Below, in pieces: positions 8,350 through 17,946 of a stretch of 21,345 bases of DNA. Location: positions 1 through 21,345 of the forward strand of contig JAQGAU010001112.1 in the NCBI GenBank assembly GCA_034698045.1. The letters are read 5' to 3'. Source of the stretch: Paramacrobiotus richtersi. Its lineage: Eukaryota; Tardigrada; Eutardigrada; Parachela; Macrobiotidae. Within the stretch, counting starts at the first letter, position 1. Each line of letters begins with the position of its first letter. The notes beneath the pieces are model-generated. The model searched no databases. It saw only the letters and a list, made by a program, of their open reading frames with translations, and had not been told where the DNA came from. The position numbers were made by a program, and so were the translations under genes.

Positions 8350-11300
8350 CTATCGCCAAAGACCACTAGACTGATTGTAAATCATTGGGCTCTCGGGTGG
8401 GCAGCTGTAAGCCTTAGAGAACTCCTTAAACGTTGCCATTTCGCCGTTCACTCGCCATCGACCGGGTGAGTGCGGGTCGCCAACCAACAGGAGCTGTTCA
8501 ATCTCGGGACGCTGTATTCCGCACCAAACCTAGACATAAACATAAGCCGTCTTATCACGCATCCCGAGTGATACCTTGATAATGACGTTAAAATATGGCC
8601 CACCACATTAACCTACTTGAGCAGCCGATAGAAATAGCATCATATTGTTAGTGTGATTCTGCAGTCCTGGTAAATGCAAATCTGTTCGGTTTGTTCGTTG
8701 GAGGTGCAGTTGATATGCCTATTGAAATTGTATTAACAGTTACAACGTTCTTTAGTTCAGCATGACATTCGTTGAGTAGTTCTCACATTGAATGTGGTCT
8801 TCAATCCACCGGCATCCGCAATATTCTCGCCCAGGGTCAAATTTCCGTTGACATTTCCATACGGAGTACGGTAATTGCCATATTGCTCCACTATCAGGGC
8901 TGCTTTATTTGCAAAAGCTTTCCGGGATGAATTACTCCACCAGTTGGACAGTTTGCCGGTCTCGTCAAATTGCGAACCTAAGCAAGAAAAATGCAAGCAA
9001 ACTCTCAAATTCGCAAATTCATCCGATTTCGCACCTTGATCATCGAACCCATGGGTCATTTCATGCCCGATCACAAAACCTAAGCTGCCGTAGTTCAAAT
9101 ATTCCGGGAGGTCTACATCGAAGAATGGCGGTTGCGAAACAATAGCAAAGATTGCTGGAAAAGACGGTTGGACTGCGAACGTTTGCGGTAATGTATAGTA
9201 GTCATTGAGGGTTTTACCAATTGCGTTATAGAGATGCATGTATCCAGCAAACGAACTAACAGTATCAAGCTGGTCCAAAACGTACTCCCGGGTGTTAACC
9301 TTATCCAGTCTCTTAGTAGTCCGAATGTTACTTTCGCGCTTCAGGGCCAGTGATGTGTGGAACATTTCTGTGCCGATTGTTACCTGGAGATGTCATATTT
9401 TGGTAATTTTAAGAGCACGGATAATTTTACAGGTTAGTAGTGGGTCGTAAGGTTGATATTCAACATACATTTTCATACAGTTCCTCAATCAATGAAATAT
9501 TTGTGGTGTAAAACGCCGGGTACACGGTGAACTCCAGCATTTGGTGAAGCTTTTCAAGTGCTCGGTTACGTGTTTCGAGATCCATCCAGTCAGTGGAGTT
9601 GATACCTTTTGCCAAGGAGGTACGGATGTTTCCGACCATGTCAGAAACCTATAGAATTCGAACAGTGTTACCAAAACCCATGGTATGTAACGCAATTGCT
9701 AACACCATCCAGACATGGAGATTACCTCTATCATCTCGCGACTGCCGTAATCCATTTACATATACTGCACGGTTTGTCAAAAAATATGGCGGTGTGTTTT
9801 CTGTGCAACGCAAGAGATCCAAAACTGCGTAAGACAACGTAAGAACCGCGTAAGTCGCTGCATATGCCGCCCAAGCTGATCTAAAAACATTGTAAGATCC
9901 TCACCGCGTAAGACCACGTATAACCCATGTAATCCTACGTAACTTCCGCATAAGGTGATGTAAAGTCAGTGTGGAGTAATGTTCATACAGCGTAAGACGA
10001 CGTAAGATCCACGTAAGCCAGCGTCAGCTGAAGTGAAGTAATGTCCTTGCCATATAAGATCTTAGATCCACGGGCTCGTATTTAAAGCCATGTTCTTACA
10101 GTGTTTACTTTTTGGTTGACTTCTTAGTTGACCTATTATTAGTTTACTTTTAAGTTGACTTCTTGGTCATTTTTTTGGATTACTTCTTGGTTTACTTCTT
10201 AGTTTACTTGCGACTGACTTACGGGGTTCTTCGTTACGTTGCCATAAGCGGTATGGACGTCACTTTGTATTAGCAAACGTCGACTTGCGTGGACTTATGC
10301 GGTTCTTACGCGGACACCCGCGGTCTTACGCAGTTCTTAAGTAGCTTGACGTTTTCTCACGCGGAAACGACATTACCTTACATTTACTTTGCAGCAGCTT
10401 ACGCTGTTCTTACGTGAACTTACGTGGTCCTACCGACTCTTAGCTTTAAGAATATTTCTCTACACTGACTTGACATCGGCTTACACGAAGTTTACGTTGG
10501 CTTTCGTTGGACTTACGCGGTCTCGCGCTGCTCTTACAATGTGATTGCCTTACGCGGCAAGCACATTATCGTACAGTGACCTTTCGTCAGCTAACGCGTA
10601 CTTACGCGGGTCTTACGTCACATCATTCAGCACTCCGAAGGCTATCGTTCTGATCAGAATTATTCTCTTTACGGTTGACCAACCTTTTCCTTAACGTGCT
10701 TGTCCAGAACTCGATCGACATACAGCGATGCCACAGCCAGGGGCAGAGAAGCTTGAGCCATCTTCAAGCATCGCTTCCAAACGGGATCAGTCTGATTCTT
10801 TCCAGATAAAATCATGCTCTGCTGATCGAAACGATCACGCAAAGACTGGGACAAATCGGAACTGTACTCGGCGACAATCTTCCATCCAAGGTAATTAGCT
10901 AAGAGGCGTTTTCCTTCCACACCGAGATTCTCAGCTTCTAGCATTTTCCGGTCAAAGGTCTCCAGGCCTCCCAGCTGACGCACGTTAACGACTGTATGGT
11001 TATTTACTAGATAATCCATCCCGCCGAACGCCGCAGACTCGCGGACGAACTGGTGTAATCCTTTGGAGAAGTTGGAGCGAAAGAACAGTGAGGCTGTCAC
11101 GTTGGCTAATGTGCGTAGATTGTGAAACTTTCCAAAATCCCTTAGTTCCAGTGTTGTTGCAGACAGCTGCAACAACTTCTTTTAGTCAACGTACAAGATA
11201 GGCCTCACAACGTCAGCATACGCGAGTCATGAATAGGCCAAAATCCTGCGACTTGTTCATCTGGATCTCAATATCCGTCCAGTTGTAGCGTCTTTCGAAA

Positions 11301-12498
11301 TTTCCATCTGGACTGGACAGATTGGCAAATATCTTGGTAATATCCAACATGAACTTGGGATAGGATGCGATGTAGCGTTGTCCCGTACTATTGCTCAGAA
11401 GGTCCTTCCGGAAGAAGTACGGAATGCCGATCGTTAACCGGTTAATGGAAGCGTTTGTCATGTCAGGCACGACGGTAGCCTGCGGAATGACCCAGTAGTT
11501 GGCCGACAACGTACATTGGTATTTACGTAAATAATGCAACACACCCTTATCAGTGGATGAAAGTCATATTCAGCTAAATATAACAGCGTCTTCCAGATGT
11601 TGAAGTTATCGGGATTCCAGTTCGGTGTGAGTAATGGCCATCCGCCGATTGTTTTACTGAGCATGTTAAGAACCGGTTGTACTCCCTGTTTGCGCAGTGT
11701 CTCTAGGTATGACAGCGGTATTTGAGTTAACCTGTACGGTGTACTACGAACACATGGTATCATCGTTTTACTTTATCAAGGCAGACTTTGTACAGCTGCC
11801 GAGCAGCCTGACGTGCATGACTGGCCTCGGTTTCATTACTATCCAGAACTCCTATGAAAAACACAGTAATAAACCATAGATTATTCTGATTATTTCACTG
11901 TGACCCATCAGCGCACGCTGGCGTCAGAGACCAGAATAATGGAACTTTTGAATAAACAACATGATCAACCGAAGAATCCTCATCAAGAAACTAGCTAATG
12001 TTGCACTAACTTCGGAGATCATTGAGTAGTTTCTCTTGCTGGTAAGAAAATGGTGTCACCGATGGCTGGTCGGCTTTTATCTCGTGATGTTCGCTATAAC
12101 GGCCGCAAGCATACTCGTAGAAATCCTGACAGGGATCGGCGGATAGGTTCATGTGGCGCAGCATTTCTTTGGCTGCACGGTGTGAAAAGCCGTGCTAACA
12201 ATCACTTTCTGACCAGAAAAATGTCAGTTGAGTACCTTTATTGGCACAAGTGGTTGTCGCACAAATGCTGCCGTTGTTGTCCGGTGATTTTACCGTTTCC
12301 ATCGGATCCGCGGTCTTATCGACTTCGTTTTTTGCTTGCTTGTTGATGATTAATAAGGGACCCAATTCTGTAAACGAAGAAAACTGGTACAGGGAGGAAA
12401 TACCATAGAAAATTAAACTCACCTTGTTGACTAGATTTCGTAGCCCCAAAAGCAGAAGTGACAATCGAAACCAGGAGGACAGTTCTGAAATAGTCCAT
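8350..12498 (-). CDS. Secreted M13 (neprilysin-like) zinc metallopeptidase
   Basis: Minus strand, 12 exons: 12498-12423, 12367-12236, 12172-12011, 11851-11772, 11700-11545, 11479-11222, 11166-10684, 9648-9469, 9383-9035, 8977-8787, 8718-8617 and 8529-8350. They join in phase to 782 residues, a normal M13 length. Residues 1-18 form a signal peptide (FRTVLLVSIV core) with almost no cytoplasmic tail, so the product should be secreted rather than type II membrane-bound as in mammalian neprilysin. Family marks: DPCQDFY (82-88), GGWP (169-172), HEMTH zinc site (616-620), ENIAD with the third zinc ligand E676, and DPHSP with H743 and RWRVNG near R749. All catalytic residues expected in M13 are present, so it is probably an active oligopeptidase cleaving small peptides outside cells. 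Odd points: the substrate motif NA(F/Y)Y reads NDYY (about 569), the usual C-terminal CxxW lacks its cysteine (ends SSGLWR), and intron 9 is only 57 nt. The exon 4/5 acceptor (CTAGAG) is the least certain join. Confidence 0.9.
9649..10683 (-). other. Long seventh intron of the M13 gene
   Basis: At 1,035 nt this intron is several times longer than any other in the gene. The donor is AAG|GTTGGT and the acceptor TTCTATAG|GTT. Most of its length is the degenerate palindromic repeat at 9828-10617, and nothing coding is visible inside it. The repeat insertion plausibly explains the size. Confidence 0.8.
9828..10617. repeat. Degenerate palindromic repeat array, CGTAAG / CTTACG arms
   Basis: The left part (9828 to about 10020) has seven exact CGTAAG cores, often within GCGTAAGACC-like units, and no CTTACG by eye. 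The right part (about 10210-10617) has ten exact CTTACG cores, often within GGTCTTACGC-like units, and no CGTAAG. Degenerate relatives (GTAAGATCC, CATAAGG, CTTATGCGG) fill the gaps. The centre (about 10100-10215) is T-rich with repeated TTGACTTCTTAGTT-like units. The switch of strand makes one large imperfect inverted repeat. I found no transposase, terminal motif or target duplication. Confidence 0.75.
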
Positions 12499-12870
12499 TA
12501 TCTTTTCGCAAAGACAATCAACCTACTAGTCTCACCAAACAGAAAATTCAACAGAAAGTGTATATTAATCCGCACCGTGCTGCTGCCAGTTCTTCTCTGA
12601 ACGCCGTATTCTGAACTGCTTACTGAGGGTAATTCGCAAGAAAATCTAGTGTGTTCGAGCTATATATCTAGAAAATGATCGAGCTATAATTATCACGCAT
12701 TCAATCACCGCACAGAGATTAAAGAGGACCGGTATCGGCGACAGAGGCTTGAAGCCGCCGTCTTCAAACTGGTTTACTTATAGGGCTGCGATAAATATCA
12801 TTAACCAAAATAAGTTCTCCTGGCCCCTGAGTATTTTTAGTGATTCGTCGAAGAAGGTGTTTACGTTTTT
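12499..12870. other. 5' flank of the M13 gene
   Basis: About 370 bases upstream of the peptidase start. It must contain that gene's minus-strand promoter and perhaps an unseen upstream exon of the plus-strand gene at 12875. An AT-rich TATATATCTA lies at about 12661-12670, but it is too far from the ATG to call as a TATA box with confidence. Confidence 0.35.
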
Positions 12871-12874
12871 ACAG

Positions 12875-13092
12875 TGTTATCCGCTCTTGTGACAATAATA
12901 GTAATAGCTTGTGTTATAATTCTATTCATTGGAAAAACCCGCAGCGACAGAGACAGGGAGAGCATGGAAACTACCAAAACATTCAAAGTTAAACAACCAG
13001 TATCGTTAGCAAACACAACAGAACGTGCGAGCAGTGTGCCAAAAACAGAGGCGGCATTCCCCTTATCAACAGCTAAACAATGCGATGCTTAA
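12875..13092 (+). CDS. Terminal exon, putative small single-pass membrane protein (copy 2)
   Basis: Second copy of the block at 1152-1435. It follows a strong acceptor (ACGTTTTTACAG), carries one hydrophobic helix (core IACVIILFIG), a charged stretch (RSDRDRES) and the shared TTKTFKVKQP, then ends at TAA 13090-13092 soon after FPLSTA. Relative to copy 1 it has one extra codon in the helix and lacks one base near the end, so its tail is shorter. No in-frame ATG lies ahead of the helix, so an upstream exon is needed; the space before it (12499-12870) shows none clearly. The frame is better preserved than expected for non-coding DNA, but the family is unknown. Its 3' end faces that of the receptor gene. 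Confidence 0.45.
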
Positions 13093-13239
13093 GGTTTGTG
13101 TTTATGCGACAAAACCGAGTTATAAAGTATTACTAAAGAGAAAGCTGTTCACAAGCAATAATAATAGTAATAATATCAGAAACTGGAATCGTGGAGTTTT
13201 ACTCCTGTGCGCAAGATGTGCACACGTTAAGGAAAATCT

Positions 13240-13245
13240 AATAAA
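13240..13245 (+). promoter_or_regulatory. Candidate polyadenylation signal AATAAA
   Basis: Conserved counterpart of the AATAAA at 1514-1519, about 150 bases after the TAA of copy 2. It lies about 100 bases from the stop of the convergent receptor gene, so the two transcripts may meet or overlap in their 3' UTRs. Confidence 0.5.
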
Positions 13246-13347
13246 ATATGAATCCAGTGACTATTAATAAGTCTGCGAGGTAAGAAAGAGAGCGATTTCA
13301 CATGCAATGGTTTTCCGGAAAAATTGCTAGATGTGATGACTTTCAGC

Positions 13348-15144
13348 TCAGTGAATCGAATGATTGCCAGTCCGGGTAATGCCTTCCAGAAGTTCCCGTA
13401 AATATTTGATCTCTGTTTTTATCTCCATTGTTGCGTAAAACCTGTCCGAGATTTCCGCAAAAACCAGTATTTCGGAAGCCAGTAGGGCGAAACACTGCAA
13501 AATGATATGGATCACGTACTCAAACAGCAAATCCTATGGCATTACAATAGATACAAGCTGCTTATTACGCAGGTGCAGAATAATCAAATCATCGACAAAG
13601 GCACACGGAGTAGTCGACAGTCGACAAATATGCCGCGTAGTCAATGGCTGAATATAACACGTACTGTCACAATGTAGTGCCTGTTTATGTAGTAGAAGTT
13701 TCCACCGGTGAAAACGGTTGAAGAATGCCTCGTTTCCTCCAGAAATATATGCAGATCTCTTAGCTTTCCCTACGTCAAGCAGCTTATTTGTAATATTTGG
13801 CAGGGTTGAACGAAGGAAACCGGATGTATCGTTGCGCACTTTGCGCAACATTTCCGTACCTGGCGCGACCACCCAGATGCCGTCGTTAAAGCATGCACGA
13901 GGTTGTGAGTTTTTTCGCCCTAAAAATGTCGGGGTAAGAAGGAAGCTTTCAACTCTTTACCGCTAAATAGTGAACAGATAAAGTTGCTCCTTTTTATTAC
14001 TAAAGTTGCCGGTCGTGATGAATCACGTACTGTTCAGCTGGCTCACCTCGTTAGCCATTTGTATGGAAGAAGTGCTGAAATATAACAACAAGACGGCAAA
14101 CCAAATAACGGAGCTAGAAATATGAAATGTCCATTCGATTGTCATCCGGGGTGGCTTCGCATATTTACTGTTGACCAAGACCCCAACAAATCCAAAGAGC
14201 ACCATTATATCCAAAAGAAACTGCCACAGCAGCATCATTCGGATTAATTTGTCAATTTTTCCGATCAGCTCATTGATTTCAAAATGGAGCAGTCTTAGCT
14301 TCGTTACACGTTGGCTGAGTTCCGATCTGTGTGTTTCGGGAGAAGCTTCCGACGATAAACGCGCTAATTCACCGTTCAAAACCTTGATATACTGGCGGAT
14401 AACACAGGCGAGAAGCACAGGAAATACCAAGGAAAGCTGGGCAAAAATGAACGGAACACTGGTGAAAGCGCACCAAAGAGCTGCATAATAGTAATGCACA
14501 AGAGCAAAGGGAAAGGGCGCAAAACTCCATGAATACATTATCCCCATTGTGGTAAACCATACGTTCCACTCGTGAACTTCCCACAACACAACAATAACAA
14601 TGGTCGTAAGAATAAGGTGCAAAGGTCGACATGAACTTTTAGCCATGGATAACGTTATTCCGTATAAACCAAACTTACAGCGCAGATCTTCACACCACTG
14701 AATAGCGTCAACAAGTTTTGGCCCGTTAACGACGAACAAAGTGAGGATCACGGCGTTTCGGATCGTCATAAAAGCGTATGGTGTTTCGTTTAACAACGTA
14801 ATGATCATATTCTCCCGTCGTCCACCTACAGGGTTCACTTCATTATCACTTGTCTCCGCGATAACCAACCAAAAGATGTTGACACTCATCACGATGGTCC
14901 ATACCCACATGAGCGACAGATAAACCCCACGAACACTTTTCAAAGCAATAACGCGTACTTTCTCAAATGTTTTATGGGAATGCTGTTCGAGTTCGCTGAT
15001 GAAGAAGCCAAGAAACTTCATACAGGTCACGAGAGGTCGAAAGAACGTCGGAACGTCCATGACCTTTAGGTTGGATTTAGCCGTGTGGGAATTATCCAGC
15101 GGCTTGTCGATCTGGTAAACAGTATAGGCACCTTTTCGTCTCAT
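13348..15144 (-). CDS. Gustatory receptor-like 7TM protein
   Basis: Minus strand, four exons: 15144-14047, 13919-13860, 13769-13665 and 13533-13348. All three introns (127, 90 and 131 nt) are phase 0, as is common in the last introns of arthropod Gr genes. It joins to 482 residues. Exon 1 gives the N-terminal FFRPLV...FLGFF pattern seen in Gr proteins and about six membrane segments (near 74-95, 125-140, 176-190, 231-250, 303-325 and 341-357). Exon 3 has FLEETRHSSTVFTGGNF, aligning with the insect FTACGFF region. Exon 4 has EYVIHIILQCF in place of the TM7 signature TYxxILLQF, at the expected spacing. About 45 residues follow TM7, which is longer than usual. The start is the first ATG in exon 1; the open frame extends ten codons upstream without one. 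The likely role is a chemosensory ligand-gated cation channel in the plasma membrane; the ligand is unknown. Confidence 0.8.
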
Positions 15145-16404
15145 TTCGATCGGTATCGCACAGAATGTGCACAATTAATGCCACCACTGATCTTTCGTGT
15201 GCGGAATCACTGGCAAGTTCCTGCTTTTCCACTATGTCATAGATACTTAACGTTGGCTACAGGAACTACATTCGTAGCGGTGCATCTCTGCAGGGACCTC
15301 ATATTCTTAGACAGATGGTTTTAACCGCTATATACAGAGCAAGCTGAGTCACTAAATAATTTAGTCCGTAAGACCACTATTAAACCAACGCAATATGTCT
15401 GAGTTTGAGCAGATCGCTACATATGTATGGACCACCCATCGTCGAAGCAACCGTCTGTGTTTAAACTTCATAGTTCATTCCCTCTGCAAGACCTCCTGCT
15501 TGACAAGCCTTGTTAAGACAACGGTAGTACTTGCAGGTAATGCTGAAGGGAAGAGCTCCATGAGTACAGAGTAGCTCGCTAGCTAGTAGTAGCTCATGAC
15601 GTCGGTGAGCATCAAATATGCATTAATAATCCGTGGTGACCTTTATTTTAAAGGATACTGTGAGTATTTAGCCGAACCGACGCATCGATGCCCTTCGCAC
15701 TGTCCAACGAATGATTAAATAGCGGGTTTACGGTTAACGTGCTCTTTTTGTAATAAAGCCGTTGGTGTGCGACCGTTCTTTCACCAGGTCGGCCGTAAAT
15801 TCGTTTGTGCGCTAATACCATTACCGGCTGCCTGGATATATATTCGGATGTTGCAGTCAAAGATGCTATGTAAGCCGGCAGCACAATGTCAGCAGCGCTG
15901 ATTAGCACGAGCTACAAGGTTGTACAGTATACCGGATATCGTAAGTGTTCTGATACAAAGTCGTGCCACAAGGTTGTACTATATACAGAACCTCTACTAC
16001 ATCTTAAAATAAACAAGTCATCGCCAATGCTAGCTTGCTTTTGGCTCCCGTTGCCTCGCTTTCCGCTTAAAGGAGCACTTTTCAAATGCATTTTCGTATT
16101 TCTGACTCGTTTTTCGAGCTATTACCGCAACAGAATCGTTTTAGTACCGAGTACAACGGGATTCTTGAAGAAACGGAAAACTGACGTTAGCTTAACAAAG
16201 TTGTATTTTTGTAGTTTAATGTCCAATGCAACCGTGCAAAAACGCTGTGAGCATCAGAAAATTTCCAATCAATGAAAAACGAAGAAGTACAGTACAGACT
16301 ACAAAAATGAAGACAGCAGACAGTATTTCCCACAACGCACGAAGATTTTAGCTTTCGAAAACGGGTCATATCAGCAACCTCACGTCAGTGGCTGGCATCG
16401 ATGT
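15145..16404. other. 5' flank of the receptor gene, no gene supported
   Basis: About 1.25 kb. It should include the minus-strand receptor promoter. An ATG-started open frame of 129 codons runs 15886-16275 on the plus strand, but it has no domain, signal peptide or splice context and may be chance. A short repeat (CAAGGTTGTAC) occurs twice, near 15914 and 15969. A small inverted repeat rich in AGCTCGCTAGCTAG lies near 15557-15597. Confidence 0.45.
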
Positions 16405-17155
16405 GCCTCGTTTCCTCCAGAAATATATGCAAATCTCTGTGTTTTCCCTAGAAAAGATAATCTACTCTGAGGCGGCTGTAACTGGAATCTGGAATCATAC
16501 ATTGCTCACAAGTAAGTATTTTCGGGCAGGACTCGGAAATAAAAACAACGCTTATACTAATGAAGTCTATTAAATCTGGTGAGTAAAGAGCAATTTTTTA
16601 TTCACTGCCAAGTATAAATGGTGAAAAGTTATGAATTTTTAAAGTTATGAATGGGTGAATTGCTTAACTTAACTTAGCGGTCTACGGTAATCGGATCAAG
16701 ATCGTAATCTTGCTGATCGCAATCTCCATAGACCGATATATTAAGCATTAATAACTTTGAAAATGCATAACTTTTCACCATTAACTTATACTTGGCGGTG
16801 AATAAAAACTGCTATTTATTCACCAGATTTAATAGGTTTTGTCAGTGTGGGTGTCGCTTTTATTCCCGAGTCCTGCCCGAAAATACTTACTTGTCAGTAG
16901 GGCTATGAAAGAAACGGACTATATCGGTCCGCACGTTTTTCACATTTCCGTCCTTTTTGCTGGCACCCGGATGATACCGTTAAGGCATACACGAGGTCGT
17001 GGATTTTCTCGCCCTACAAGAATTTCATGTAAGACTGAAGCTTTCTACATTTCACTGCTAAAACCTCAACCGATAAAGTTTCTGTTCATCAGCAAAGTTC
17101 ATTCGTCGCCGTCCGTAATGCAGTGGTTATGTCGACTTAATTCGTTAGCCATTTG
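16405..17155 (-). pseudogene. Decayed gustatory receptor fragment (copy 3), split by an inverted-repeat element
   Basis: Minus strand. Similarity to the intact receptor starts with the last codons of its exon 1 (QMANE at about 17155-17140), but the splice donor there reads GAATTA, not GAGGTG. It continues through the intron to an exon-2-like segment (17013-16960, GEKIHDLVYALT) whose donor GT is lost and which is two codons short. After a foreign 385-bp element come an exon-3-like segment (16447 to about 16405, RDLHIFLEETRH) and then unrelated sequence. TM1-TM6 and TM7 are absent. Because intron sequence is included, this came from DNA-level duplication, not retroposition. The exon-2 part is more diverged than copy 1, so it is the older or less constrained copy. 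Confidence 0.75.
16509..16893. mobile_element. 385-bp inverted-repeat (MITE/foldback-like) element
   Basis: The ends begin CAAGTAAGTATTTTCGGGCA and finish with its exact reverse complement. The inverted similarity runs, with small indels, through about 180 bases of each arm and leaves only a short centre near 16700. A TCA trinucleotide directly flanks both ends (16506-16508 and 16894-16896), which fits a 3-bp target duplication. It has no coding capacity, so it would be non-autonomous and moved by a transposase encoded elsewhere. It sits inside receptor fragment copy 3, between the exon-2 and exon-3 remnants. Only one copy is seen in this window, so mobility is inferred from structure. Confidence 0.8.
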
Positions 17156-17248
17156 AAAAAGCCCATGGTTGACAAGATATTACAAAAAAATGTCTTCAGA
17201 GATGTCTGCAGACAATTACAAGCAGACAATTAGAACGGACTGCCCCAT

Positions 17249-17521
17249 ATGGAAAACATTCAAGTCATGAAACAAACACTTGTTTTTGAGGGTCAAAGAA
17301 GTGAAAGTTTGACTGGAAAAAACGCATTATTAATCCAAAAAATACAGACGAGAACGGTGCCAAGAGACCGGTCGAACGCAAAGGTGGGCGTGGTCGAGAG
17401 AAAACTAGCCATCATTTGGGATTTACGGAAGGGGCAAAAAAGAATTGTTAAGATTACAAGTTTTCTTTTTGTTACGACTTTTTTTTTCATCTGCCTGACT
17501 ATTTCTTGTAAGTACTGCTAA
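17249..17521 (+). CDS. Hypothetical 90-residue protein with C-terminal membrane segment
   Basis: ATG-started open frame with a polar, basic N-terminal part (about 65 residues) and one hydrophobic segment near the end (FLFVTTFFFICLTIS). Near its 3' end the sequence TCTT|GTAAGTAC is a consensus splice donor, so this could also be the first exon of a spliced gene. No downstream partner exon was identified before the His-rich gene. No family is recognised and no paralogue is present in the window, so it may be a chance open frame. Confidence 0.22.
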   Translation: MENIQVMKQTLVFEGQRSESLTGKNALLIQKIQTRTVPRDRSNAKVGVVERKLAIIWDLRKGQKRIVKITSFLFVTTFFFICLTISCKYC

Positions 17522-17946
17522 TCGTACATCGTATGTAGTTTTCCTGACAACGGCAGACGTAATGTACAGTGCTGTTTTGTCAAAAAAGCAGACATCGCCA
17601 AACTACCTAAACGAGCGTTATCTTTTATCATCGAAGACAATTTTCTTCTTGTCTACTTGAAACTACACCGCGTCATGGAAACACCTGTTTGTCAGCAGTC
17701 GCATGTCGTTCACACGTGGGGTACACTCCACAAAAATTAACGTTTCATGCTGATATTTGCGTCGCTCTTGAAATTTTATGCTTATGTATGGATAAAATCA
17801 CGGTGGGTTCTTAAAAATTTGCAACTATTCACTTGAGAACATAAGCGAAAGTTTTCAAATACATTGTTTTCTAGACGGGCGCATTGGAAGTAATTTCAGT
17901 ATAGGAACGCTCGTTTATCTGTTGTACTGCCCAACTACAGCTGAAA

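Noticed and set aside
13498-13528. 31-nt GT...TTGCAG candidate intron in the receptor's last exon
   Set aside because: It is very short, and removing it would delete the TM7 signature EYVIHIILQ.
13534-13872. 112-codon minus-strand open frame over the receptor's middle exons (contains FNRFHRWKLLLHKQ)
   Set aside because: It is a shadow frame. The phase-0 splice sites and the FTGGNF and TM7 motifs place the real coding frame elsewhere.
15648-15908. 86-codon minus-strand open frame upstream of the receptor
   Set aside because: It lacks an ATG at its start and has no recognisable family; probably promoter or intergenic DNA.
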